A stretch of DNA of 64,000 bases from Pseudomonas frederiksbergensis (GCF_001952935.1 NZ_CP018319.1:3554001-3618000); one strand, 5' to 3'; shown: positions 7,969 through 18,946, counted from the first letter of the stretch. Made by a program: numbers and translations. The notes: generated from the sequence alone by a model not told the origin.

Positions 7969-9105
7969 ATGATCCCCAGAACCTTGTTCAGCTCAGAGCA
8001 CGAACTTTTTCGCGACAGCGTGCGAGCGTTCCTCGAAAAAGAGGCCGTGCCGCTCCATGGGCAATGGGAAAAACAAGGCTATATCGACCGCAAACTCTGG
8101 AACAAGGCGGGGGAGGCGGGGATGCTCTGTTCGCATCTGCCGGAAGAATACGGTGGCCTGGGTGCTGACTTTCTCTATAGCGCGGTGGTGATCGAAGAGA
8201 TCGGTCGTCTCGGCCTGACCGGTATCGGTTTCTCCCTGCATTCGGACATCGTCGCGCCTTACATCCTGCATTACGGCAGTGAAGCGCTGAAACACAAATA
8301 CCTGCCGAAACTGGTGTCTGGCGAAATGGTCACGGCGATTGCCATGACCGAGCCGGGTGCCGGTTCCGACCTGCAAGGGGTGAAAACCACCGCGGTGCTC
8401 GATGGCGACGAGTATGTGATCAACGGTTCGAAGACCTTCATCACCAACGGCTTTCTCGCTGACCTGGTGATTGTCGTGGCCAAGACCGATCCGAAAGCTG
8501 GCGCGAAAGGCACCAGCCTGTTTCTGGTGGAGGCCAACACCCCGGGCTTCGCCAAGGGCAAGCGCCTGGAAAAAGTCGGCATGAAGGCCCAGGACACTTC
8601 GGAACTGTTCTTCCAGGATGTTCGGGTGCCCAAGGAAAACCTGTTGGGGCAGGCCGGGATGGGCTTCGCGTACCTGATGCAGGAATTGCCGCAGGAGCGT
8701 CTTACCGTGGCCATCGGCGGGCTTGCTTCGGCTGAAGCTGCGTTGCAATGGACGCTGGATTACACCCGCGAGCGCAAGGCATTCGGCAAGGCAATCGCCG
8801 ACTTCCAGAACACCCGCTTCAAACTGGCGGAAATGGCGACCGAGATTCAGATCGGTCGGGTCTTCGTCGATCGCTGTCTGGAGTTGCACTTGCAAGGCAA
8901 GCTCGACGTGCCGACCGCGGCGATGGCCAAATACTGGGGAACAGACCTGCAATGCAAGGTGCTCGACGAGTGCGTGCAGTTGCATGGCGGTTACGGTTTC
9001 ATGTGGGAATACCCGATCGCCCGGGCGTGGGCGGATGCGCGGGTGCAGCGGATTTATGCGGGGACCAACGAGATTATGAAGGAGATCATTGCGCGGTCGC
9101 TTTGA
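7969..9105 (+). CDS. Acyl-CoA dehydrogenase family protein
   Basis: A 378-residue FAD-dependent acyl-CoA dehydrogenase that oxidises an acyl-CoA to the 2-enoyl-CoA. Family signatures are AIAMTEPGAGSDLQGVKTTA (FAD and substrate loop), QERLTVAIGG, ERKAFGKAIADFQNTRFKLAEM and the C-terminal LHGGYGFMWEYPIAR...YAGTNEIMKEIIARSL. The Glu in GTNEIM sits at the usual catalytic-base position. The start at 7969 has an AGG seven bases upstream. It stands alone between the divergent GlxA-type regulator and a REPIN, and resembles the isolated long- or branched-chain dehydrogenases of Pseudomonas. The chain length used cannot be read from the sequence. Confidence 0.93.
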   Translation: MIPRTLFSSEHELFRDSVRAFLEKEAVPLHGQWEKQGYIDRKLWNKAGEAGMLCSHLPEEYGGLGADFLYSAVVIEEIGRLGLTGIGFSLHSDIVAPYILHYGSEALKHKYLPKLVSGEMVTAIAMTEPGAGSDLQGVKTTAVLDGDEYVINGSKTFITNGFLADLVIVVAKTDPKAGAKGTSLFLVEANTPGFAKGKRLEKVGMKAQDTSELFFQDVRVPKENLLGQAGMGFAYLMQELPQERLTVAIGGLASAEAALQWTLDYTRERKAFGKAIADFQNTRFKLAEMATEIQIGRVFVDRCLELHLQGKLDVPTAAMAKYWGTDLQCKVLDECVQLHGGYGFMWEYPIARAWADARVQRIYAGTNEIMKEIIARSL

Positions 9106-9129
9106 TTTGCAGCGACTATCAGGTCGCTA

Positions 9130-9219
9130 TCGCGAGCAGGCTCGCTCCCACATGGATCCGTGTCGATCACAAAATGGTGGTCAGACCTAAATCCAATGTG
9201 GGAGCGGGCTTGCTCGCGA
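9130..9219. repeat. REPIN (paired inverted REP elements)
   Basis: Two REP half-sites in inverted orientation, 9130-9152 and 9197-9219, are each built on the core GGGAGCGGGCTTGCTCGCGA (right arm) or a variant with two or three mismatches (left arm). The spacer of 44 bases lacks similarity to genes. This REP family is abundant between genes in P. fluorescens-group genomes. It fills the gap between two convergent genes. Confidence 0.85.
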
Positions 9220-9237
9220 AGGCTTTTTAATTATCGA

Positions 9238-10278
9238 TCAAGGAGCCGGGTTCGGGTGATCCTTGTGAATCGCCTCAATCCCCTCCAGCACTTCATCGGA
9301 AAGTTTCAGATCGAAGCTGGCGATGTTGCTGTCCAACTGCTCCAGCGTCGTGGCGCCAATGATGTTGCTGGTCACAAAGGGTTGCTGCGTGACAAATGCC
9401 AGCGCCATTTGCGCCGGGTCCAGGCCATGTTCACGCGCCAGCGCCACATAACGACTGCACGCGGCTTCCGACTGCGGGTTGAAATAGCGGCTGAAGCGGC
9501 TGTAGAGGCTCAGGCGACCTTTCGGCGGACGTGCGCCACCTTCGTACTTGCCCGACAGGAAACCGAACGCCAGCGGGGAATAGGCGAGCAGGCCGCACTG
9601 TTCGCGGATAGCGATTTCCGCCAGGCCGACTTCGAAGCTGCGGTTGAGCAGGTTGTACGGGTTCTGGATCGACACGGCGCGCGGCCAACCACGAGCTTCG
9701 GCCAGGGCGAGGAAGCGCATGGTGCCCCATGGCGTTTCATTGGACAGGCCGATGTGGCGGATCTTCCCGGCCTTGACCTGTTCGTCCAGCGCTTCGAGGG
9801 TATCCTCCAGCGGCGTGAGGTTGGCTTCGGTCTGGTGTTTGTAGCCGAGTTGGCCGAAGAAATTGGTGCTGCGTTCCGGCCAATGCAGCTGGTAGAGATC
9901 GATGTAATCGGTCTGCAAGCGCTTGAGGCTGGCGTCCACGGCTTCGGTGATGTGCTGGCGGTTGTGTCGCAGGTTTTTGTCGCGGATGTAGTCGATGGTG
10001 TTGCCGGGGCCGGCGATCTTGCTGGCCAGGATCCAGTCGGCGCGATCACCACGGCTTTTGAAGTAATTGCCGATGTAGCGCTCGGTGGTGGCGTAGGTTT
10101 CGGCCTTGGGCGGCACCGGGTACATCTCGGCAGTATCGATGAAATTGATCCCGGCACTCTTGGCCCGTTCGATCTGGGCGAAGGCTTCAGCCTCGCTGTT
10201 TTGCTCGCCCCAGGTCATGGTGCCGAGGCAGATTGCACTCACGTTCAGATTGGTTCGGCCTAGCTGGCGATAGTCCAT
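9238..10278 (-). CDS. tas: Aldo/keto reductase, Tas family
   Basis: A 346-residue NADP(H)-dependent aldo/keto reductase of the same length as E. coli Tas. It begins MDYRQLGRTNLNVSAICLGTMTWGEQ, then has the Asp-Tyr catalytic region NFIDTAEMYPVPP, a catalytic Lys in WILASKIAG and His in DLYQLHWPER; the C-terminal half includes VSIQNPYNLLNRSFE. Start ATG 10278 is preceded by AAGGAG at ideal spacing; an in-frame start at 10332 lacks this. It is cytoplasmic and reduces aldehydes or ketones, with no certain substrate. It sits between the REPIN and the divergent rplM gene, as in other Pseudomonas. Confidence 0.9.
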   Translation of the reverse strand: MDYRQLGRTNLNVSAICLGTMTWGEQNSEAEAFAQIERAKSAGINFIDTAEMYPVPPKAETYATTERYIGNYFKSRGDRADWILASKIAGPGNTIDYIRDKNLRHNRQHITEAVDASLKRLQTDYIDLYQLHWPERSTNFFGQLGYKHQTEANLTPLEDTLEALDEQVKAGKIRHIGLSNETPWGTMRFLALAEARGWPRAVSIQNPYNLLNRSFEVGLAEIAIREQCGLLAYSPLAFGFLSGKYEGGARPPKGRLSLYSRFSRYFNPQSEAACSRYVALAREHGLDPAQMALAFVTQQPFVTSNIIGATTLEQLDSNIASFDLKLSDEVLEGIEAIHKDHPNPAP

Positions 10279-10448
10279 CGGGTGCTCCTTGGGCAAAACA
10301 ATCATAAAAGCAGGTTGAATTATTTTTCGCAATCTGCATAATTGCGCACCTCTTTCTGCAGTGGAAGTGATGCGCCGCCGCCGAAGAATCTTGCCGTTGA
10401 ACGGACGCGCCGACCCGAGCCCCCGAAAGCGTCTGTATCCGGCTGCCT

Positions 10449-10477
10449 TTGACTTGTCAAAGTACGCACTATTCAGT
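10449..10477 (+). promoter_or_regulatory. Probable rplM-rpsI promoter
   Basis: TTGACT at 10449-10454 is a good sigma-70 -35 box. The -10 is less clear: TTCAGT at 10472-10477 gives 17-base spacing and TATTCA at 10470-10475 gives 15. The position, 47-75 bases before the rplM start, fits a ribosomal protein promoter with a short leader. Confidence 0.45.
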
Positions 10478-10523
10478 AAGATCCGCCGTCTAATTTACAG
10501 GGCGGCCCCTGAGGCTATAAAGA

Positions 10524-10952
10524 ATGAAAACTTTTACTGCTAAACCGGAAACAGTACAGCGCGACTGGTTTGTCGTCGACGCTGCAGGTCAGACCCTGGG
10601 TCGTCTGGCCACCGAAATCGCGAGCCGTCTGCGTGGCAAGCATAAAGCTGAGTACACTCCTCACGTTGACACCGGCGATTACATCGTCGTTATCAATGCC
10701 GAGCAGATTCGTGTAACCGGTGCTAAAACCACCGACAAAATCTACTACTCCCACTCCGGTTTCCCGGGCGGCATCAAGTCGATCAACTTCGAGAAGCTGA
10801 TCGCTAAAGCCCCTGAGCGCGTGATCGAGACCGCGGTCAAAGGCATGCTGCCTAAGAACCCGCTGGGTCGCGACATGTATCGTAAGCTGAAAGTCTATGC
10901 GGGCGCTGTACACCCTCATACTGCTCAGCAGCCCCAAGAACTGAAGTTTTAA
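10524..10952 (+). CDS. rplM: 50S ribosomal protein L13
   Basis: A 142-residue L13, exactly the usual bacterial length. It begins [20 protein letters not shown], contains the conserved [17 protein letters not shown] and [10 protein letters not shown] segments, and ends with [10 protein letters not shown]. It assembles early into the large subunit. It forms the standard operon with rpsI, 14 bases downstream. In E. coli L13 represses its own mRNA; whether that applies here cannot be seen. Confidence 0.99.
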   Translation: MKTFTAKPETVQRDWFVVDAAGQTLGRLATEIASRLRGKHKAEYTPHVDTGDYIVVINAEQIRVTGAKTTDKIYYSHSGFPGGIKSINFEKLIAKAPERVIETAVKGMLPKNPLGRDMYRKLKVYAGAVHPHTAQQPQELKF

Positions 10953-10966
10953 CGGAATAGTTCATT

Positions 10967-11359
10967 ATGTCGGCGACTCAAAATTACGGCACTGGCCGTC
11001 GCAAGACCGCAACCGCACGCGTTTTCCTGCGTCCGGGTACTGGTAACATCTCCATCAACAACCGCACCCTGGAAAATTTCTTCGGCCGCGAAACTGCCCG
11101 CATGGTAGTTCGTCAGCCGCTGGAACTGACTGAGACTGTCGAGAAATTCGACATCTACGTCACCGTGATCGGTGGTGGTGTAAGTGGTCAAGCTGGCGCA
11201 ATCCGCCACGGTATCACTCGCGCACTGATGCAGTACGACGAAACCCTGCGTGGCGCTCTGCGCAAAGCTGGCTTCGTTACTCGCGATGCACGTGAAGTTG
11301 AACGTAAGAAAGTTGGTCTGCGTAAAGCGCGTAAGCGTCCGCAGTACTCGAAGCGTTAA
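10967..11359 (+). CDS. rpsI: 30S ribosomal protein S9
   Basis: A 130-residue S9 of normal length. It starts [21 protein letters not shown] and has [15 protein letters not shown] and the C-terminal tail [12 protein letters not shown], whose last residues reach the ribosomal P site and contact tRNA. It is the second gene of the rplM-rpsI operon, ended by a strong terminator 22 bases downstream. Confidence 0.99.
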   Translation: MSATQNYGTGRRKTATARVFLRPGTGNISINNRTLENFFGRETARMVVRQPLELTETVEKFDIYVTVIGGGVSGQAGAIRHGITRALMQYDETLRGALRKAGFVTRDAREVERKKVGLRKARKRPQYSKR

Positions 11360-11380
11360 TTCGCTTTTACGTTCAAAAAG

Positions 11381-11416
11381 AACGCCCAGTTTCCTTGCGA
11401 AGCTGGGCGTTTTTTT
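11381..11416 (+). terminator. Terminator of rplM-rpsI
   Basis: A perfect 9-bp stem (11381-11389 with 11403-11411, AACGCCCAG/CTGGGCGTT) is followed by a T7 run. It separates the ribosomal operon from the pet operon. Confidence 0.92.
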
Positions 11417-11452
11417 ATGGGCGTGATTTATCAAGAATTGCTCTGTGACAAC

Positions 11453-11479
11453 TTGCCACAGCCGTAGAAGCCCTATACT
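11453..11479 (+). promoter_or_regulatory. Probable petABC promoter
   Basis: TTGCCA (11453-11458) and a near-consensus TATACT (11474-11479) are separated by 15 bases, slightly short but with a strong -10. The predicted start near 11486 gives a leader of about 140 bases containing the hairpin at 11496-11532. Confidence 0.5.
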
Positions 11480-11495
11480 GCAAGGCTTGGCAGTG

Positions 11496-11534
11496 AAGCC
11501 CCTCGGTAATTACCTTGTCAGAATTGGGGCTTTT
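11496..11534 (+). promoter_or_regulatory. Hairpin with T run in the petABC leader (possible attenuator)
   Basis: AAGCCCC (11496-11502) can pair with GGGGCTT (11526-11532), followed by further T residues. It would form within about 50 bases of the predicted start site, resembling an early terminator or attenuator. The loop is long (23 bases) and I find no leader peptide, so the function is uncertain. Confidence 0.35.
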
Positions 11535-11625
11535 CATTACCATTCGGCAAAATTTTTATAAGTTCAGATTTTTACTTAGTAGACGCCTGATTTAACAGGC
11601 CACAAAGCTGATGGGAGAGGACTGA

Positions 11626-12219
11626 ATGAGCAATGACGGCGTGAATGCAGGCCGGCGTCGCTTCTTGGTAGCAGCCACATCCGTGGTGGGTGCTGCAGGA
11701 GCGGTGGGGGCTGCGGTCCCGTTCGTGGGGTCATGGTTTCCCAGTGCCAAGGCGAAAGCCGCAGGTGCACCGGTGAGGGTGAATGTCAGCAAGATCGAGC
11801 CAGGCCAGCAGATGATTGCTGAGTGGCGCGGTCAGCCGGTGTTCATTGTCCGCCGTACCGAGGAAATCCTGGGGAATCTGAAAAAGATCGAGGGCCAGCT
11901 GTCTGACCCGACCTCCAAGAACTCGACACAACCGACTTATGTCGACCCGGAAACGCGTTCGATCAAGCCAGAGGTTCTGCTGCTGATCGGTATCTGCACG
12001 CACCTGGGTTGCTCGCCGACCTTCCGTCCAGAAGTGGCACCTGCGGATCTGGGCAAGGATTGGGTAGGTGGTTATTTCTGCCCTTGCCACGGTTCCCACT
12101 ACGATCTGGCTGGCCGCGTCTACAAGTCGCAACCTGCGCCTTTGAACCTGCCAGTTCCCCCGCATTCCTATGAGACCGATGACATCATTGTCGTTGGCGT
12201 CGATACGGAGAAAGCGTGA
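11626..12219 (+). CDS. petA: Ubiquinol-cytochrome c reductase, Rieske iron-sulfur subunit
   Basis: A 197-residue Rieske protein of the cytochrome bc1 complex (complex III), which takes the first electron from ubiquinol. The N-terminus carries a twin-arginine signal/anchor (NAGRRRFLVAATSVVG, residues 8-23) and one membrane segment. The two [2Fe-2S] motifs are CTHLGC (124-129) and CPCHGSH (152-158), with both Cys-His pairs present. The fold faces the periplasm. Its stop overlaps the petB start by one base, so translation is coupled. Confidence 0.98.
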   Translation: MSNDGVNAGRRRFLVAATSVVGAAGAVGAAVPFVGSWFPSAKAKAAGAPVRVNVSKIEPGQQMIAEWRGQPVFIVRRTEEILGNLKKIEGQLSDPTSKNSTQPTYVDPETRSIKPEVLLLIGICTHLGCSPTFRPEVAPADLGKDWVGGYFCPCHGSHYDLAGRVYKSQPAPLNLPVPPHSYETDDIIVVGVDTEKA

Positions 12220-13430
12220 TGAGCAAGTTCATGGATTGGGTTGATGCGCGCTTTCCCGCGACCAAAATGTGGGAAGACCATCTCAGCAAGTACTACGCCC
12301 CGAAGAACTTCAACTTCTTCTATTTCTTTGGTTCCCTCGCACTGCTCGTTCTGGTCAACCAGATCGTTACCGGTGTCTGGCTGACCATGAGCTACACCCC
12401 GTCGGCGGAAGAGGCGTTTGCTTCCGTCGAATACATCATGCGCGACGTCGAGCACGGCTCGATCCTGCGCATGCTGCACGCAGTCGGCGCTTCGATGTTC
12501 TTCATCGTCGTTTACCTGCATATGTTCCGTGGCCTGCTTTACGGTTCGTACCAGAAGCCGCGTGAGCTGGTGTGGGTGTTCGGCATGCTGATCTACCTGG
12601 CGTTGATGGCTGAGGCCTTCATGGGTTATCTGCTGCCGTGGGGCCAGATGTCCTACTGGGGGGCCCAGGTGATCATCTCGCTGTTCGGTGCGATCCCGGT
12701 CATCGGTGACGACCTGACCCAGTGGATCCGTGGTGACTACCTGATTTCCGGTATTACCCTGAACCGCTTCTTCGCCCTGCACGTTGTTGCCTTGCCGATC
12801 GTGATCCTCGGTCTGGTGGTGCTGCACGTTCTGGCGCTGCACGAAGTCGGTTCGAACAACCCGGACGGCGTGGACATCAAGAAATTCAAAGACGAAAACG
12901 GCGTACCGCTGGATGGCATTGCCTTCCACCCGTACTACACCGTGAAAGATATCGTCGGCGTGGTGGTGTTCCTGTTCATCTTCTGCTCGATCGTGTTCTT
13001 CTTCCCTGAAATGGGCGGCTACTTCCTCGAGAAGCCGAACTTTGAAGTGGCAAACGCCTTCAAGACTCCTGAGCACATCGCTCCGGTCTGGTACTTCACA
13101 CCGTTCTACGCGATTCTGCGGGCGGTTCCGGACAAGCTCCTGGGCGTTATCGCCATGGGCGCGGCCATCGCTGTGCTATTCGTCCTGCCATGGCTCGATC
13201 GCAGTCCGGTCAAGTCGATGCGCTACAAAGGCTGGCTGAGCAAGATCTGGCTCTGGGTGTTCTGCATTTCGTTCGTGATCCTGGGCGTGTTGGGTGTTCT
13301 GGCTCCAACGCCAGGCCGTACGTTGCTGTCTCAGGTATGTACCTTCCTGTACTTCGCCTACTTCATTCTGATGCCGTTCTACACCAGGCTCGAGAAGACC
13401 AAACCGGTTCCGGAAAGGGTGACTGGCTGA
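12219..13430 (+). CDS. petB: Cytochrome b of the bc1 complex
   Basis: A 403-residue multi-spanning cytochrome b carrying the two hemes and the quinone sites. Recognisable segments are MLHAVGASMFFIVVYLHMFRG (first heme-ligand pair), AFMGYLLPWGQMSYWGAQVI, FFALHVVALPIVILGLVVLHVLALHEVGSNNP (second pair), and PVWYFTPFYAILRAVPDK near the quinol oxidation site. I chose ATG 12219, which overlaps the petA stop by one base, over the GTG at 12216. It overlaps petC by one base at its end. Confidence 0.98.
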   Translation: MSKFMDWVDARFPATKMWEDHLSKYYAPKNFNFFYFFGSLALLVLVNQIVTGVWLTMSYTPSAEEAFASVEYIMRDVEHGSILRMLHAVGASMFFIVVYLHMFRGLLYGSYQKPRELVWVFGMLIYLALMAEAFMGYLLPWGQMSYWGAQVIISLFGAIPVIGDDLTQWIRGDYLISGITLNRFFALHVVALPIVILGLVVLHVLALHEVGSNNPDGVDIKKFKDENGVPLDGIAFHPYYTVKDIVGVVVFLFIFCSIVFFFPEMGGYFLEKPNFEVANAFKTPEHIAPVWYFTPFYAILRAVPDKLLGVIAMGAAIAVLFVLPWLDRSPVKSMRYKGWLSKIWLWVFCISFVILGVLGVLAPTPGRTLLSQVCTFLYFAYFILMPFYTRLEKTKPVPERVTG

Positions 13431-14212
13431 TGAAAAAGCTATTTGCTGTACTGATTCTTGCGGCGATGCCTGTACTGTCTTTCGCATCGACATCGAGTGG
13501 CCCTGAGCTGGAAAAGGTCGATATCGACGTTTCCGACAAGGCTGCCATGCAGGACGGCGCACGTACGTTCGCCAACTATTGCATGGGCTGCCACAGCGCC
13601 AAGTTCCAGCGCTACGAGCGTGTTGCCGATGACTTGGGCATTCCACATGACCTGATGCTCTCGAAGCTGGTGTTCACCGGCGCCAAGATTGGCGACCACA
13701 TGAGCATCGGCATGCAGCCGGCTGACGCCAAGACCTGGTTCGGTGCGGCGCCGCCCGACCTGACCCTGGTCGCCCGCGTTCGTGGTACTGACTGGCTCTA
13801 CGGTTACCTGAAATCTTTCTACGAAGACCCATCGCGTCCTTGGGGCGTGAACAACAAGGTATTCCCGAACGTCGGGATGCCTAACGTTCTGGTCGGCCTG
13901 CAGGGTCGCCAGGTGGTAGGCTGCAAACAAGTTCAAGTCGTCGAAGACGGCAAGAAGCAATTCGATCCGCTGACCGGCACGGCTTTGACTCATGAAGCCT
14001 GCGACCAACTGACCGTATTGCCGAAAACCGGCACGCTGAACGAAGAGCAGTTCGACGAGAAGGTCAAGAATCTGGTGACCTTCCTGGCCTACTCGGCCAA
14101 CCCGGTGAAGCTGCAGCATCAGCGCATCGGTACCTATGTGTTGCTGTACCTGGCGTTCTTCTTCGTATTCGCATACTTGCTCAAGCGTGAATACTGGAAA
14201 GACGTCCATTGA
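13430..14212 (+). CDS. petC: Cytochrome c1 of the bc1 complex
   Basis: A 260-residue cytochrome c1. It has a cleavable signal peptide (MKKLFAVLILAAMPVLSFAS), the heme-binding CMGCH at residues 51-55, and the periplasmic domain with GAAPPDLTLVARVRGTDWLYGYLKSFYED. A C-terminal membrane anchor (IGTYVLLYLAFFFVFAYLL) is followed by a positively charged tail. The start at 13430 overlaps the petB stop; the longer upstream reading frame from 13190 lies within petB. It passes electrons from the Rieske protein to soluble cytochrome c or to cbb3/aa3 oxidases. Confidence 0.97.
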   Translation: MKKLFAVLILAAMPVLSFASTSSGPELEKVDIDVSDKAAMQDGARTFANYCMGCHSAKFQRYERVADDLGIPHDLMLSKLVFTGAKIGDHMSIGMQPADAKTWFGAAPPDLTLVARVRGTDWLYGYLKSFYEDPSRPWGVNNKVFPNVGMPNVLVGLQGRQVVGCKQVQVVEDGKKQFDPLTGTALTHEACDQLTVLPKTGTLNEEQFDEKVKNLVTFLAYSANPVKLQHQRIGTYVLLYLAFFFVFAYLLKREYWKDVH

Positions 14213-14236
14213 TATTGCTGTAAAATTGCTGTCAAT

Positions 14237-14323
14237 CGCGCGCGCCCAGGGGCGTCTCTTAAGGTGTAACGAGCCTGGTGGTCCAGGCGTTACGGGAGGC
14301 GCCCTCTGGGCGCGCGCGTTTTT
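14237..14323 (+). terminator. Very long hairpin terminator of the pet operon
   Basis: A 12-bp perfect outer stem (14237-14248 with 14307-14318) is extended inward by near-perfect pairing of GGCGTCTC with GAGGCGCC, then by GTAACG/CGTTAC and CCTGG/CCAGG at the tip. This makes an 82-base almost fully paired structure followed by T5. It lies between petC and sspA and is far longer than an ordinary intrinsic terminator. Confidence 0.85.
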
Positions 14324-14360
14324 CCGTTTCCGATAATTTCAACAAGCGAGGAGGACCGCC

Positions 14361-14978
14361 ATGGGCGTGACCAATCGGTTGGCCTGTTACTCCGACCCCG
14401 CCGACCACTATTCCCACCGAGTGCGTATCGTACTTGCAGAGAAGGGTGTCAGCGCCGAGATCATTTACGTGGAAGCTGGTCGCCAGCCGCCTAAACTGAT
14501 TGAAGTGAACCCTTACGGCAGCTTGCCCACCCTGGTCGATCGTGACCTGGCGTTGTGGGAGTCGACCGTGGTGATGGAATATCTGGATGAGCGTTACCCG
14601 CACCCGCCTTTATTGCCGGTTTATCCCGTGGCGCGTGCCAACAGCCGTCTGCTGATTCATCGTATTCAGCGTGACTGGTGTGGACTGGTGGATCTGATCC
14701 TGGATTCCCGATCCAAGGAAGCAGCCCGTGTCGTGGCTCGTAAAGAGCTGCGCGAAAGCCTGACTGGCGTGTCGCCGCTGTTCGCCGACAAGCCGTTTTT
14801 CCTCAGTGAGGAACAAAGCCTGGTGGATTGCTGCCTATTGCCAATACTCTGGCGATTGCCGATTCTGGGTATTGAACTGCCGCGGCCTGCCAAGCCGCTG
14901 CTTGATTATATGGAGCGCTCGTTTGCGCGTGAGGCTTTCCAGGCGAGTCTGTCTGGTGTCGAACGCGATATGCGCTAA
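14361..14978 (+). CDS. sspA: Stringent starvation protein A
   Basis: A 205-residue glutathione-transferase-fold protein that binds RNA polymerase rather than glutathione. The thioredoxin-like N-terminus ([22 protein letters not shown]) and [36 protein letters not shown] are typical. A helical C-terminal domain follows. SspA alters sigma-70 promoter use in stationary phase and stress. A strong GAGGAGG lies just before the start. It is followed 16 bases later by sspB, the usual two-gene operon. Confidence 0.96.
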   Translation: MGVTNRLACYSDPADHYSHRVRIVLAEKGVSAEIIYVEAGRQPPKLIEVNPYGSLPTLVDRDLALWESTVVMEYLDERYPHPPLLPVYPVARANSRLLIHRIQRDWCGLVDLILDSRSKEAARVVARKELRESLTGVSPLFADKPFFLSEEQSLVDCCLLPILWRLPILGIELPRPAKPLLDYMERSFAREAFQASLSGVERDMR

Positions 14979-14994
14979 GGCTTAAGGAGCCGCT

Positions 14995-15408
14995 ATGAAC
15001 TCCAGTCGACCTTATCTGGTCCGCGCGCTCTACGAGTGGATTGTGGACAACGATTGCACCCCGCACATGCTGGTCAATTCCGAGTATCCGTCGGTGCAGG
15101 TGCCTCAGGGTTTTGCCAGTGACGGACAGATTGTCCTGAACGTATCACCGGCAGCCGTGCGTCATTTGCACATGGACAACGAAGCGGTCAGCTTCGAAGG
15201 GCGTTTCGGTGGCGTGCCACACACCCTGTACGTGCCTATCGCATCGATCCTGGGCATTTACGCTCGGGAGAACGGTCAAGGCATGGTGTTCGATCTGGAA
15301 TCGCCTATGGAAGACGACGAAGAGATCGAGCCGGATGACGATATTCCGCCACCCGACAGTGAGCCACCGCGTCCCAGCGGTCGACCCAGTTTGAAAGTGG
15401 TGAAGTAA
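14995..15408 (+). CDS. sspB: ClpXP protease specificity-enhancing factor SspB
   Basis: A 137-residue SspB adaptor, which binds ssrA-tagged peptides and delivers them to ClpXP. The folded domain (SSRPYLVRALYEWIVDND to VPIASILGIYARENGQGM) is followed by an acidic disordered linker (EDDEEIEPDDD, about 107-117) and a conserved C-terminal tail RPSLKVVK that docks on ClpX. Start ATG 14995 has AAGGAG upstream. It ends three bases before a bidirectional terminator. Confidence 0.96.
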   Translation: MNSSRPYLVRALYEWIVDNDCTPHMLVNSEYPSVQVPQGFASDGQIVLNVSPAAVRHLHMDNEAVSFEGRFGGVPHTLYVPIASILGIYARENGQGMVFDLESPMEDDEEIEPDDDIPPPDSEPPRPSGRPSLKVVK

Positions 15409-15410
15409 TA

Positions 15411-15441
15411 AAAAAGGCGATCCGAAAGGATCGCCTTTTTT
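15411..15441. terminator. Bidirectional terminator between sspB and dolP
   Basis: A perfect 13-bp stem (15411-15423 with 15428-15440) with a GAAA tetraloop, flanked by A5 and T5. It serves sspB on the plus strand and probably the dolP operon on the minus strand, whose last stop is at 15500. Confidence 0.93.
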
Positions 15442-15499
15442 ATTACAGCTCCTACAGGACGATGGCGATCCTGAGATCGTCATCGTCGGCAGGGTTTAT

Positions 15500-17134
<1,635 letters not shown>

Positions 17135-17135
<1 letters not shown>

Positions 17136-18946
17136 CAGCGCGGAGTATCCGGGAGGCGTTGAACCTGGCCGCTGACAAACTGTGCCCACGGCAACTGGCG
17201 CACGACTCGCTGGTTCTGAGTCATGCCCAGGCTGCCCGACTGACCTTCGATGCGGCTGTCCGGTAGAGCCTTGAGTTGGCCCAGGCGTGGTGCCAGGCTG
17301 TAAGCATCGACACCCATCGCGTACAGGCGGCCCAGGCTGCCAGCAGCTTGTGGCCATTGAGCGGTGACCTGTTTGCGCAGTGGATCGTTAGTCTCCAGCA
17401 ACCATGGGGTTTCGCAGAAGCGAATGCCGTTCATGTCGTTGTACTGGTTCACATCGCCGCTGGCGCTGAACACGTGGGAGGTGGCATAAACCGGCACATC
17501 GCCGGCGTACTGGAAGTTCAAGGTCGGCTTGATCTGCTGGGCCTGCTGAGGCGTTGCAGCGAGGAAGATGAACTCGATGTCCTGGCGACGTGAAGGCTGG
17601 GCGGCGACCTGTCCGCCAACGGTGCTTTGCAGGCTCTTGGCACGACCTTCGCTCTGACGCAGCTGGAACATGTCAGCGATCTGCTGGGCCAGTTGAACCG
17701 GTTGATCGACACGTTCGGTGGCGACGATGCTGCCACCGTTAGCCTGCCAATCCTGGCTGAACGCTCTCAAGACGCGATCGCCCCATTCGCCTTTCGGCAC
17801 CATGATGGCTGCGCGATGCAGGCCATCGGCGCGAGCACGGCGGGACACTTCGCGGGCTTCGTCCTCAGCGGCGAGACCGAACTGGAACAGTTGGGCTGGA
17901 CCTTGTGTGCCTTCGCTGTAATTCAGCGCCAGGGTGGTGATCGGCAGTTGCGGGCGAGCGCTGAGCTGTTTGACCAGCGGTTTCTCCAGCGGGCCGATGA
18001 CCAGTTGCACACCGTCGGCCTGGGCCTTGCGATAGAACTCATCGAGGGATGTCAGACGCGTGCTGTCATAGAACTCGATGGCTGGCGGCTTCTGCCCGGC
18101 TTGTTGGGCCTGGTAGTGAGCAGCCATGAAACCTTCGCGCAGTGCTCTGCCGACCGAGGCCAGCGGGCCGTCTTGTGGCAGCAGCAGGGCGATTTTGCTC
18201 AGGGGCTGGCTGGCCAGTTCCTTGAGTTTGGTCAGTGGCAGCGGCAATTGAATGGCGGCGGGGTGCTTTGGATTCTGGGCGCGCCAGTTGTCGATCGCGG
18301 CTTGCTGCTGTTCCAGGGTGCCGGCAGTTTTCACCGCCTGCGCCAGGCCCATCCAGCCGCCGAGGTCGTCGGTGGCGCTCGGCTGCAATTGATCGGTCGG
18401 CAGCGAGGCGATCAATGTCCAGATCGCTTCGTGGTTTTTGCTGGCGGCTTCACCTTCAAGCATTGGCGCGATGAAGATGCGCTCCCGTGCGGCGGCCAGC
18501 GTCTGGCCATCGGCTTCAAGGGCGCGGGCATGGACGGTGCCGGTGCGAACCTGTTGCTCGACCGGCAGTTCGCTCAGGCGTTGCAGGCTCGGATGACTCA
18601 AGGCTGTCAGCGCCGCTTTGGGCTGATTGCGAACCATGGCCAGTTCAGCCGCCAGGGTGCTGGCGAAAACCTGTGGGCCAGGCTTGAGTGTTTCGACGGG
18701 GACTTGTTGCAGGATTTGCGCGGATTGGCCGGCGTTCCCCTGGCGATAGGCCAGGTCTGCCGCGCTCAGGCGCAACAGGGAGGCTTTTTCCGGGTCTTTG
18801 CTTTCAGCGGCCTGTGCGAGCAGTTGCTCGATACTGGCATCCGGGGTCCGTGGAAGTTCGCCAAGGCTGGAGGAGGGCGAGCTGGCGCAAGCCGCCAGCA
18901 AGGCAGCAAGGCAGAGGGCAGTGAACAGCCGCAGGCAAGCGATCAT
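17135..18946 (-). CDS. lpoA: Penicillin-binding protein activator LpoA
   Basis: A 603-residue outer-membrane lipoprotein. The signal peptide ends in the lipobox LLAAC. An N-terminal helical (TPR-like) domain of about 230 residues precedes a type-1 periplasmic-binding-like domain (SKIALLLPQDGPLASVGRALREGFMAAHYQ ... FAYSLAPRL-type C-terminus). LpoA reaches through the cell wall to activate the peptidoglycan synthase PBP1A. Start ATG 18946 has AGGAA seven bases upstream and gives a clean signal peptide; the upstream ATG at 18970 would spoil it. It is the first gene of the lpoA-yraN-diaA-dolP operon and diverges from rsmI. Confidence 0.95.
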
